Assembly: GCA_031292525.1 (NCBI GenBank)
Contig: JARLGY010000036.1
Span: forward strand, 62,001-126,000
DNA: 64,000 bases
Direction of reading: 5' to 3'
From: Flavipsychrobacter sp.
Lineage (GTDB): Bacteria; Bacteroidota; Bacteroidia; Chitinophagales; Chitinophagaceae
Shown: positions 1 to 8,039 of the stretch, in pieces
Layout of the letters: each line of letters begins with the position of its first letter
How positions within the stretch are numbered: position 1 is the first letter of the stretch
Program-made: the position numbers and the translations under genes
The notes under the pieces: generated by a model
The model's input: only the letters and a program-made list of their open reading frames with translations
Told to the model about the DNA's origin: nothing
Database searches by the model: none

Positions 1-3000
1 ATCACAGGTGGTACATTATTAACCTCTTTTAATTCCTCTACAGGTGGTAGCTGGACGCTATCTACCACCACCATTCCTTCAACTTATACTGGAACTATTT
101 ATATAATATTTGAGGCCTCCTCGAATTGGGATAATGATCAATTTGTTGACGATGTTATAGTAACCCACTCAGGCTGCGCGGGTACTCCGTCATCTTCTAC
201 TATTACAAATGCACCTCTTGCTACACCTTTATGCTCAGGCAATACATATACACTAAATGCTGCTGAGGCAAATACTATTAGTGGTTCAACAACACAGGGT
301 ATTAGTGGTTACTGGCAGCAGTCTTCAAGTTCCAGTGGCCCTTGGGTTAATGCGGTTGGTGGTAGTGGTGCAAATACGCTAAACTATACCACACCAGTAC
401 TCAACTCATCTGTTTACTATCGCTTTGCCGATACTTGTAGTTACTCGCACCAGGGTGCTGCAAGTGCTGCATATTATGTGCCGGTTAATCTGAGTACTGC
501 CATTACTAGCCAACCTCAAACCCCCAATGTATGTACAGGTGGCAATACGTCTTTCACTGTAGGTGCTGTGGGTGGCTCGCTTACCTACCAATGGCAGGAG
601 AGTACAGATGGTGGTCTTACATTTAATAATATAACTAACGGTGGGGTTTACAGCAGGGCAAGAACTGCTACTCTTAACCTCACAGGCGTACCTGTTACTA
701 TGAATGGCTATAAGTACCAGGTAGTGGTTACAGGTAGTTGTGGTCCAAGCAAAACCAGCATTCCCGTTTCTGTTTTTGTGGGCCCGCCACCTGCTATTGT
801 CACCCAGCCTCGCGATAGTACAATATGTGCACTTACCCCGGTGTCTTTCAGTGTTGGGGCTACAGGTATAGGCTTATCTTACCAATGGCAAATAAACACA
901 GGCAGTGGTTTTGTAACCTTACCTAACGGCATAGGTTATACCGGTGCTACCACTAATACCCTTACTCAATTGATCCCTAATACCACTATGAACGGGTATC
1001 AATATCGTGTGGTAGTAAGTGGTGCATGTAGTCCTGTAACATCTACGTATGCAACGTTGCATGTAAATGGCTTGCCAACAATAACATCCCAACCCAGGAA
1101 TGCAATTACTTGTAATAACGCGAATGCCTTATTTATAGTAGGTGCAACTGGTGCCGGCCTCAGTTATCAGTGGCAGGTAAGCACAGGTGGTGCATTCAGC
1201 CCTGTGAGCGGCAGTGTCTATAGTGGTACAAACACAGATTCACTTATCCTTACAGGCGTTACATCGGCTATGAACGGGTATGTGTATCGCAGTATTATAA
1301 CAGGTACCTGCGCACCAAAAGATACTACCGTTGTAGATACCTTGCGTATTAATCCATTACCGGCTGTTGGCATTACAGCGTATGGCAATACTACTATATG
1401 TCCATCAGATAGCGCTTCATTTGTAGGGCTCTTTACCCCTGGCTATACTTATCAGTGGTACTATAACAACACTGCTATACCGGGCGCTATACGTGATACG
1501 TTCAGGGCCAATCCTGCCGGTGGTTATAAAATAGGTATAACCAATGGTTTTGGTTGCACCAGTTTCTCAGCAACGGATTCCGTTCACTACCTGGCAGCAC
1601 CGGCAGTAGCTATTGCAGCAGGCGGCCCGCTAGGGTTTTGCCAGGGCAGCAGTGTTACCCTTACAGGTACCACAAATGCAGGTGTCACTTACGCCTGGAA
1701 GCTGAATGGTAACTTCATCAGCAACGCCAATAACCCGGTTGATACAGCTATAGTTTCAGGTAGCTACACACTATATGAAAATAATGGTACCTGCGGTACC
1801 GTATCTGCACCACTTGTAGTTACGGCAAGCCCTATACCCCAAGCTACCATCACTAACAGCGGCTCTGCTACCTTCTGCTCAGGCCAAACCGTTACATTGA
1901 GTGCCAACAGCGGTACGGGGTACACTTACCAGTGGAGCCTGGATGGCACAGCACAGCCCAATGGATCGACCCGGACATTTACGGCTGGTGTAGCTGGTAA
2001 TTATTCAGTTCAGGTATTCAGCGGTCCGGGTTGCTCGGCTACTTCGTCTATCTATCCCGTTTATACAATACCGTCGCCGGCAGCTGTGGCTACACCCTCA
2101 AACAGCACATTTATTTGTCCTGGTGCCGCAACAATGCTTAATGCAAATGCGCTTGCCAATACCACCTACCAGTGGAACTTGAACAGCACAGCAATACCTG
2201 GTGCTACTTATGCTGCATACTCAGCTACAGCCAGTGGTAGTTATACAGTAAGTGTAACATCAAGCAACGGTTGTTCTACTACTTCGTCTCCGGTAATTGT
2301 TACAGCGCTTGCCGCACCAACTGCAAATATTACCAGCAACCATCCTGATACGCTATGCTCACCAGATAGTCTTATCTTGTTTACAGCACAGGGTCCTGGC
2401 CTTTCTTACCAATGGTACAACAACAGTACGCTCTTGGCCGACACATTGAATGCTCTGTTAGTACACAGCACTGGTAATTACAGTGTTAAGGTATCTAACG
2501 CGGGTTGCTCAGCTACTTCATCTTCGGTTTATGTCGCTTCAGATATAACACCAACCGGCAATATTACTTATGCTGCACCAGGTACTATATGTGGCAGCAC
2601 GCCGACGTTATTAACGGCTCCGGGAGGTACAAACTATAGATACCAGTGGTATGAAGCCGGAACACCAATAAGCGGTGCATACAGCCAGTATTATGGTGCA
2701 ACAGCTCCGGGTGTTTATTCAGTTGTTGTAACTTCACCGCTTGGCTGTACTTTAACAACCACAGGTGCGACAATAACTACGGGAACCATACCTAACCCAA
2801 TCATAAGCCAAATCGGTTCTCAGCTTTGCGCTCCTGGTTTCGCAACATGGCAATGGAATTTCAATAACCAGCCTGTTGCCGGCGAAACTAACGCATGCAC
2901 CAACATCAATCTGCCGGGCGGCTATACAGTTACAGTCACCAATACTGCAGGCTGCGCTGCTACAAGTGCGGTGTACGATGTGCTGAATAACTCGGTAGCC

Positions 3001-3237
3001 GGTGTAAATCTTAAAGACAACATCAGGTTATACCCTAATCCTGCATCGTCTGTTATTTACATAGATGCACCAGTACAGGTGAATGTAACTGTGACAGGTA
3101 TTGATGGTAAATTGCTGATGCATGCAGAAAAGACAAAAGCTATAAATATAGAAGGGCTTGCAAACGGCATGTATATAATATCTGTTTACGACCAGGATAA
3201 CCATCTGTTACGCACAGATAAAGTAGTAAAGAACTAA
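1..3237 (+). CDS. Large Ig-like repeat T9SS type A sorting-domain protein (5' end outside window)
   Basis: The frame is open from base 1, so the gene begins upstream; the GTG at 478 is an internal codon, not the start. The visible 1078 residues are Ser/Thr/Asn/Gly-rich and made of tandem Ig-like/PKD-type beta modules, each marked by a core YQW-type motif (about ten, e.g. LTYQWQ, LSYQWQ, YTYQWS, TTYQWN) and a conserved Cys near the start. Three early modules are about 95 residues long and the later ones about 80. The C-terminus holds a type A sorting domain with the IRLYPNPAS motif, GIDGKLL and LANGMYIISVY, ending KVVKN. In Bacteroidota such proteins are exported by Sec and then by T9SS to the cell surface or medium. 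The repeats suggest an adhesin or structural surface protein; ligand unknown. A strong terminator follows. Confidence 0.9.
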   Translation: MTGGTLLTSFNSSTGGSWTLSTTTIPSTYTGTIYIIFEASSNWDNDQFVDDVIVTHSGCAGTPSSSTITNAPLATPLCSGNTYTLNAAEANTISGSTTQGISGYWQQSSSSSGPWVNAVGGSGANTLNYTTPVLNSSVYYRFADTCSYSHQGAASAAYYVPVNLSTAITSQPQTPNVCTGGNTSFTVGAVGGSLTYQWQESTDGGLTFNNITNGGVYSRARTATLNLTGVPVTMNGYKYQVVVTGSCGPSKTSIPVSVFVGPPPAIVTQPRDSTICALTPVSFSVGATGIGLSYQWQINTGSGFVTLPNGIGYTGATTNTLTQLIPNTTMNGYQYRVVVSGACSPVTSTYATLHVNGLPTITSQPRNAITCNNANALFIVGATGAGLSYQWQVSTGGAFSPVSGSVYSGTNTDSLILTGVTSAMNGYVYRSIITGTCAPKDTTVVDTLRINPLPAVGITAYGNTTICPSDSASFVGLFTPGYTYQWYYNNTAIPGAIRDTFRANPAGGYKIGITNGFGCTSFSATDSVHYLAAPAVAIAAGGPLGFCQGSSVTLTGTTNAGVTYAWKLNGNFISNANNPVDTAIVSGSYTLYENNGTCGTVSAPLVVTASPIPQATITNSGSATFCSGQTVTLSANSGTGYTYQWSLDGTAQPNGSTRTFTAGVAGNYSVQVFSGPGCSATSSIYPVYTIPSPAAVATPSNSTFICPGAATMLNANALANTTYQWNLNSTAIPGATYAAYSATASGSYTVSVTSSNGCSTTSSPVIVTALAAPTANITSNHPDTLCSPDSLILFTAQGPGLSYQWYNNSTLLADTLNALLVHSTGNYSVKVSNAGCSATSSSVYVASDITPTGNITYAAPGTICGSTPTLLTAPGGTNYRYQWYEAGTPISGAYSQYYGATAPGVYSVVVTSPLGCTLTTTGATITTGTIPNPIISQIGSQLCAPGFATWQWNFNNQPVAGETNACTNINLPGGYTVTVTNTAGCAATSAVYDVLNNSVAGVNLKDNIRLYPNPASSVIYIDAPVQVNVTVTGIDGKLLMHAEKTKAINIEGLANGMYIISVYDQDNHLLRTDKVVKN

Positions 3238-3261
3238 CAATACAAAACACAAAATAATACG

Positions 3262-3294
3262 ATCCCGGAGTGCCCAACGCTCCGGGATTTTTGT
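3262..3294 (+). terminator. Rho-independent terminator of the Ig-like T9SS gene
   Basis: A 9-bp perfect stem (ATCCCGGAG / CTCCGGGAT) with a 9-nt loop is followed by TTTTTGTTT, 25 nt after the stop codon. Confidence 0.85.
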
Positions 3295-3340
3295 TTATAT
3301 AATGGGGGTAAACTTTTTTTTAAAATTTTGTAAAAAAGAG

Positions 3341-3372
3341 TTGTAAAAGTCAGATAATTGCTGTTATCTTTG
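3341..3372 (+). promoter_or_regulatory. Candidate tRNA-Asp promoter (Bacteroidota type)
   Basis: TTG at 3341-3343 and TATCTTTG at 3365-3372 are separated by 21 nt. They fit the Bacteroidota -33 TTG / -7 TAnnTTTG pattern. Transcription would begin about 12-15 nt before the tRNA. Confidence 0.65.
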
Positions 3373-3390
3373 CAGCCCAAACTACAAAAA

Positions 3391-3464
3391 GGATCGGTAG
3401 TTCAGTTGGTTAGAATGCCGCCCTGTCACGGCGGAGGTCGCGGGTTCGAGTCCCGTCCGGTCCG
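3391..3464 (+). tRNA. tRNA-Asp (GTC)
   Basis: The acceptor stem GGATCGG pairs with CCGGTCC (one T-G wobble). The anticodon arm CCGCC-CTGTCAC-GGCGG gives anticodon GTC. The T arm contains GGTTCGAGTCC and the discriminator base is G, as expected for Asp. The 3' CCA is not encoded. The length is 74 nt. Confidence 0.95.
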
Positions 3465-3466
3465 CA

Positions 3467-3506
3467 AAAGAGGCTGTCTCAAAATCGAGACAGCCTCTTT
3501 ATTTTT
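3467..3506 (+). terminator. Terminator after tRNA-Asp, probably bidirectional
   Basis: A 14-bp stem (AAAGAGGCTGTCTC / GAGACAGCCTCTTT) with a 6-nt loop is followed by ATTTTTATTT on the plus strand. On the minus strand the stem ends in TTTT, so it may also end transcripts from the convergent gene at 3521-3856. Confidence 0.85.
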
Positions 3507-3520
3507 ATTTAATTTAAGCG

Positions 3521-3856
3521 CTATAATTGGTCAGGGTGCATATTCAATCCTACTCCGATCCTGTTCCATGCATTGATGGTCATGGCAAGCAACACTTGTT
3601 CCTCTTTAGTAAATATGTTGCCAGCTTCGCGCCATACACTCATTAAGTAGATTCGTTGCTCAGTTTCGCCGAGTTTTCTTGCGTCAGCGGTATGGGCATT
3701 TACGCAATAAGCGCATCCATTGATCTGGGAAGCTCTGATCTTGATCATTTCACGATGCAAAGGGGCGATGCCCGATGTAAGGACGTATTTATTTAGTGCA
3801 AATAATGCTTTGTAGGCTTCGGGCTGTACCTCAGCCATCTTGAATCTTATGCTCAT
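3521..3856 (-). CDS. AhpD/carboxymuconolactone decarboxylase-like protein, internally shortened
   Basis: This 111-residue protein has the family CxxC-xxx-H motif (C48, C51, H55 in GCAYCVNAH), which in AhpD-like alkylhydroperoxidases forms the redox disulfide and proton relay. Family members of this type are usually about 145-150 residues. Here the segment FTKEEQVLLAMT runs directly into INAWNRIGVG, two motifs that are normally separated by roughly 35 residues, so a helical stretch seems to be missing without loss of frame. The remainder is well conserved, and the start ATG and stop are ordinary. The divergently placed neighbour upstream is an AraC regulator on the same strand, which could control it. 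Likely role: peroxide or oxidative stress defence. Activity of the shortened form is uncertain. Confidence 0.75.
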   Translation of the reverse strand: MSIRFKMAEVQPEAYKALFALNKYVLTSGIAPLHREMIKIRASQINGCAYCVNAHTADARKLGETEQRIYLMSVWREAGNIFTKEEQVLLAMTINAWNRIGVGLNMHPDQL

Positions 3857-3898
3857 GTTTTGTTCTTATTTGTAAACGTTTTTTCTATTATAAACAAA

Positions 3899-4786
3899 TT
3901 ACGCCGTTAGTGAAAGGCAAAGTTCTTCTTTTTTAAAATCAGAGAAATTTGTACCCGTAACTGCTTTGAAGAATTTACTAAAATGAGCGCTATCCAAAAA
4001 AACCAGGCTATATGCTATCTCCTTCATACATGCATCAGAATACCTGCCCATACGCTTGGCCTCAAGCGCCACGCGTAGTCTTATATGACGACCGGCAGAA
4101 TAACCAGTTGTTTTCTTAACTACCTCGTTTAAATAATTAGGAGTAACAAATAACAGACTGGCATACTCGGCAACCATTTTCTTTTCTTTAAAATTTTTCT
4201 CCAGCAGGTTGATAAAGTTTTGAACGAGCTCCATATCCCGGGTTTTTGTTATAGCCTGGAAAAGTTCTTCAAATTCGCGGGTAAGATAAATAAGGAATAT
4301 TTTCAGTAAACGCTTTAACACCTGCATCCTGAAAGCGTAAGTATTATTAAACTCCTTTACCATTTTTTCAACCAGTTCCTTCATGTCAATTGCTGTTTCA
4401 CCCGATAAGGAGATGCCTTTGCAGTTAGAGAAAAGTTCAATAAGGCTGGCAGGACGTGTCCAATCAAATTCCTGCTCTCCAATATTTAAAAATGTGTCCG
4501 TAAATGAAATAATAAAGCCCTTTGCATCCGACTCTAGGAGTAACTGGTATACCTGCCCGGGTTTTACGCAAAAAATGCGACTATTTTCAAACTCACACCT
4601 TTTCATGTCTACACTGAAAATACCTTTGCCACTTAGTATCCAAATTACTTCATAATGGTTGTGGAGAATAGGTAATCCAGCCTTTTCACCTTTTTGCTCT
4701 TCTAACCATTCAATAGCATGTATTTCGAAAGGAGCTAATTGTTTATTTTCAACTGATATTACCTGAGGGCTTTGACGATGTTTCAT
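3899..4786 (-). CDS. AraC-family transcriptional regulator
   Basis: This 295-residue protein has an N-terminal cupin-like sensor (about 1-150, with LPILHNHYEVIWILSG, a typical cupin strand pattern) and a C-terminal double helix-turn-helix of AraC type (about 190-290). The second HTH shows SLVFLDSAHFSKFFKAVTG, which matches the AraC signature with F-S-x-x-F-K. The gene lies 42 bp upstream of the AhpD-like gene on the same strand and may regulate it or be co-transcribed with it. No effector can be inferred. Confidence 0.88.
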   Translation of the reverse strand: MKHRQSPQVISVENKQLAPFEIHAIEWLEEQKGEKAGLPILHNHYEVIWILSGKGIFSVDMKRCEFENSRIFCVKPGQVYQLLLESDAKGFIISFTDTFLNIGEQEFDWTRPASLIELFSNCKGISLSGETAIDMKELVEKMVKEFNNTYAFRMQVLKRLLKIFLIYLTREFEELFQAITKTRDMELVQNFINLLEKNFKEKKMVAEYASLLFVTPNYLNEVVKKTTGYSAGRHIRLRVALEAKRMGRYSDACMKEIAYSLVFLDSAHFSKFFKAVTGTNFSDFKKEELCLSLTA

Positions 4787-4912
4787 AAACGATTGGTTTT
4801 ATAGTGTACCAATCCATTTACATACCAGATAAAAATGTAGTACAAAACATATTCATATTGCGCACAAAGCGTTGTAAATCAACAAAAAAGGAAGTGATAA
4901 AGAGATTGCCAA

Positions 4913-4941
4913 TAAAAAGCAAACTCCGAAGGGCTCGGAGT
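4913..4941 (-). terminator. Terminator of the sigma-54 activator
   Basis: Read on the minus strand, CTCCGA / TCGGAG with a 5-nt loop is followed by TTTGCTTTTTATT, about 30 nt after the stop of the regulator at 4972. The rest of the 4787-4971 gap shows no gene. Confidence 0.6.
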
Positions 4942-4971
4942 CACAGGTAATATCTACGTAATTTTCGGAGG

Positions 4972-6435
4972 TTAAATGAGAAAGTCTCCCTTTTTAATGC
5001 CCAGGCGCGCCATACGCGATTCCAGGGTAGTTGGTTTTTGATTTAATAGTTCAGCAGCCCCTCCTTTACCCCGGATACGTCCGCCTGCTTTTTTTAGTAT
5101 GGCTGAAATGTATTCTTTCTCATTTTGCTGCTGCAGGTTTTTTACATCATCGAGACTGTTGATCGTGTTTATTGCCTGCTGCTGCAGTGCGCCAGCAGGC
5201 TGCAAAGGGCGTCTTAATGTCACTTCTTTTTTCCCATCGTTCAAAATCATAGATTGCTCAATAATGTTTTCCAATTCCCTGATGTTGCCCGGCCAATGGT
5301 ATACTTCTAACTCTGTCAGCATTTGGACACTAAGGCCAGGGAATACTCTGTTGTTCTTTTTACAAAATAGCCGTGCGAAATGATAAGCCAGTTGCCTGAT
5401 ATCATCCTTACGCTCTCTTAATGCCGGCAACTGGATGGGGAAAACATTTAACCTATAATAGAGGTCGAGCCTGAAACGACCTTCAGCCACTTCTTTTTCA
5501 AGGTTACGGTTGGTTGCGGCTATAACACGTACATCTACCTTTATAGCTTGCTTACCTCCCACACGTGTTATTTCTTTTTCCTGCAGTACTCTTAATAATT
5601 TAACCTGTTGGTCCAGCGGGAGTTCACCTATTTCATCCAGGAAGATAGTACCTCCGGAAGCGAGCTCAAATTTGCCCATCTGGCGTTCCGCGGCGCCAGT
5701 AAAAGCCCCTTTTTCATGACCAAATAATTCAGACTCGATCAATGAATGTGGTAGTGTTGCACAGTTTATTTTTACCAGTGGTTTTTGCTTGCGTGCAGAA
5801 TGATTGTGCAGGCTGTCTGCTATTCTTTCTTTACCTGTTCCACTCTCGCCCAGTATAAGCACGGAGGTATCTAATGGTGCCACCTGGGTCACAAGGTCGA
5901 GCACAGAAAGCAGGGAGTTGCTATTGCCTACGATATCGTTGAAGCCAGTAACTATGGCGGGCTTGTTTTCAATTGATCGCGTGGCGGAAGAGATAGCGCT
6001 GGCCAATGATGATAAGGACTGTTGCAGGTTGATGAGTAATGCAAGATGATCTGAATGATATGCTTCTAACTTCCTGCTATAAAATGAAACAGTAAAAATG
6101 CCATTGTCTGCTAAAAATATAGGATAGACAAGCGCTGAGCAAAGCTGGAAAGTTTGGGCATATAAGTTTTTGAGTTTGCTTTGCCTGCAATAATTTTCAA
6201 AATCGGCACCGTTATATAAAACCAGCATTTTTTCTACTGCGGCACTAGAGATCAATTCATTGATCTCGGCGTGTTTTATACCCGAAATTACCGAAAGCTC
6301 TTTTGCTCCTATAGCTTGATACTCATTAAACCCAATCCGTAAAAAGCTACAGTTTTCTACGGGGGCATCCGTCTGCGACTTTATATCAACAACCAGATAA
6401 TCAAAGGGGATATGAGGTACTATCTTACCAACCAA
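4972..6435 (-). CDS. Sigma-54-interacting transcriptional activator (AAA+ and Fis-type HTH), probably lacking its true 5' end
   Basis: The domains in order are a degenerate GAF-like sensor (about 1-150), an AAA+ sigma-54 activator core (about 165-400: Walker A GESGTGKE, the sigma-54 contact loop GAFTGA, Walker [12 protein letters not shown], arginine finger region) and a C-terminal Fis-like helix pair (about 430-487). It would open sigma-54 promoters in response to a signal sensed by the GAF domain. The only start codon in the open frame is a TTG at 6433-6435. The frame stays open and looks coding for about 115 nt further upstream without ATG or GTG, where it meets the IS110 transposase. I infer that IS insertion replaced the original start; the TTG may now be used. 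No strong target gene is adjacent. Confidence 0.82.
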   Translation of the reverse strand: MVGKIVPHIPFDYLVVDIKSQTDAPVENCSFLRIGFNEYQAIGAKELSVISGIKHAEINELISSAAVEKMLVLYNGADFENYCRQSKLKNLYAQTFQLCSALVYPIFLADNGIFTVSFYSRKLEAYHSDHLALLINLQQSLSSLASAISSATRSIENKPAIVTGFNDIVGNSNSLLSVLDLVTQVAPLDTSVLILGESGTGKERIADSLHNHSARKQKPLVKINCATLPHSLIESELFGHEKGAFTGAAERQMGKFELASGGTIFLDEIGELPLDQQVKLLRVLQEKEITRVGGKQAIKVDVRVIAATNRNLEKEVAEGRFRLDLYYRLNVFPIQLPALRERKDDIRQLAYHFARLFCKKNNRVFPGLSVQMLTELEVYHWPGNIRELENIIEQSMILNDGKKEVTLRRPLQPAGALQQQAINTINSLDDVKNLQQQNEKEYISAILKKAGGRIRGKGGAAELLNQKPTTLESRMARLGIKKGDFLI

Positions 6436-6540
6436 ATAAAACTCAACAGATTTCTTCTTAATTTTGCTTAGCCGAGAGGAGACGTACTGCGATTGTTCGT
6501 TTGATAGGTTTACCTTGTATAGCCCGCCATTGGCTGGGCT

Positions 6541-7735
6541 ATTTTTATATTATCCCGTCGTGAGTGCCGAGAGGAAGCGCCTGCTCCTGTTCTTTGGTAT
6601 GTGTACTTTTATACTTAACATCATATGGTTCATTTTTTCTCCAAAGTGCATAGACCAGTATCAATAATTTTTTTTGGACTGATACATAGCTTTTCATTTT
6701 TATGTGGTGTTTTTCAAAAGTTCTTTCAAATAGATCAATAAATGGTGTCTGTTTATTTGTGATCACACATAACGCAGGCATGTGTAAAGCCCTACGAATG
6801 TGACTATTACCTTTCTTTGATATTCTGGTCCTGCCTGCATAGTTGCCTGATTGATTTTCAATGACATCATAACCAGCATAGCTTACTAATTGTGGTGCAT
6901 TATTAAACAAGTAAAAACCATTTGTTTCAGCGATCAATACAGCTACAGTAAGAATGGCTAATCCCTTAATTTTACAAATGTTTTCTACTTTATTTGCTAC
7001 TTCCATATCAGACTTTATATGATGTTCTATGAACATTACAAGGCCAGCTATTTGCTTTTCAAATAGTTTTATTACTTCATTAAGTTGCGCTATCACCTCC
7101 TTGTTTTGATACATACCATGCTCTATTGCATGAAGTTGATTAATAGCTATTGTTTTATGCTCTTGCACACTCTGATATTGCCGGGTAAGAGAGCGTAACT
7201 CGTAATAATACTGCGCTGCGGGTTGCCATAATTGAAGTGCTTTCTCCGCTCCCATTTTAGATAAACCCTGGGCATCGATCTTATCATTTTTGCTTTTTAT
7301 TCCTTCGGCCTGCATCCATTTTTTTGCTTTATTAGGCAGAATTACAGAAATAGGATAATTTTCTTTGAACAGATGTAATGCGCAACTCTCGTAATAAACT
7401 CCGGTAGCTTCCATAACTATTACCAAGGGAACACCTTTTGTTTATGATGTTTACTTAGCCAAACGGTTAATTGTTTAAAGCCAGAAATTGAATTGTCTAC
7501 TTTACAGCTTGCTTTGACAGTTACTTTTTGTGCAACATCAATGGTTGAAATGCAGACGTAAATGGTTTTGGCCGAAATATCAAGGCCAATTGAATACTTC
7601 AACATAAGAATGGATTTTAAATACAGAGTCCTCCTATACAGTCATTTCTCATTTTTTATGCAGCATTATCACCCATGTGATATGCTTAAGTACTATTGAG
7701 ACTTTGTAAGAAGAAAACTAAAAGCAGGTATTTCT
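6541..7735 (-). mobile_element. IS110-family insertion sequence (ends approximate)
   Basis: The body is the split DEDD transposase at 6545-7605. IS110 elements lack usual terminal inverted repeats and make no target duplication of diagnostic size, so the ends cannot be fixed here; the given limits are estimates. An inverted repeat at 6519-6540 (TAGCCC...GGGCTA) sits just beyond the 3' end. About 130 nt or more of non-coding DNA lies upstream of the transposase; in IS110-group elements such as IS621 this region encodes the bridge RNA. Confidence 0.6.
6545..7605 (-). pseudogene. IS110-family DEDD transposase, frameshifted
   Basis: Two overlapping frames make one IS110 transposase of about 353 residues. 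The first (7605 to 7420) begins MLKYSIGLDIS, carrying the first catalytic Asp, and stops after HHKQKVFPW. The second (from about 7426 to 6545) continues with LVIVMEATGVYYE (catalytic Glu), KNDKIDAQG (two Asp) and a C-terminal Transposase_20 region with GRTRISKKGNSHIRRAL, which carries the family's conserved serine. The break lies at about 7424-7434, where one inserted base (or removal of two) would restore KVPLVIVMEATG. Known IS110 members are not expressed by programmed frameshift, so this copy is probably inactive, unless the shift is a sequencing error. Confidence 0.82.
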
Positions 7736-8039
7736 TCAGAACGACATCATAAATTTTACGTGTCTAGATTGCCTGCAAGTGCTGCTTTTAGCCTGTAAAG
7801 TTTGTTGCTGTAAAGATGTGAGTTTGTGAAGCAATTTGATCGAAAGTCCTTCAAATCTACTTCTATCATGTCTGGTATAAGTTATAAATTCCGTATTTCT
7901 ACTGTTATTTGCTGACAAATTAGACTTACTTTAGTTGTCGTTGCCCAAATGAAAAGCAGGCATTTGCTGACCGTCTGGGATCATTCTCACTAAACAATCT
8001 CATAGAAAATCATTTATTAATAATTATCAAAAAAATCAG
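7606..8039. other. Non-coding gap between IS110 transposase and toxin gene
   Basis: These 434 bp hold the upstream flank of the IS110 element (candidate bridge-RNA region) and the promoter region of the toxin gene. A near-identical 14-mer (AAAAGCAGGYATTT) occurs at about 7719 and again at about 7951, 230 bp apart. I see no convincing gene; the 60-codon frame at 7736-7918 on the minus strand has no recognisable features. Confidence 0.5.

Noticed and set aside
7736-7918. 60-codon minus-strand frame between the IS and the toxin gene
   Set aside because: It has no recognisable motif, is not conserved in pattern and overlaps the IS flank; it could not be joined to the truncated regulator either.
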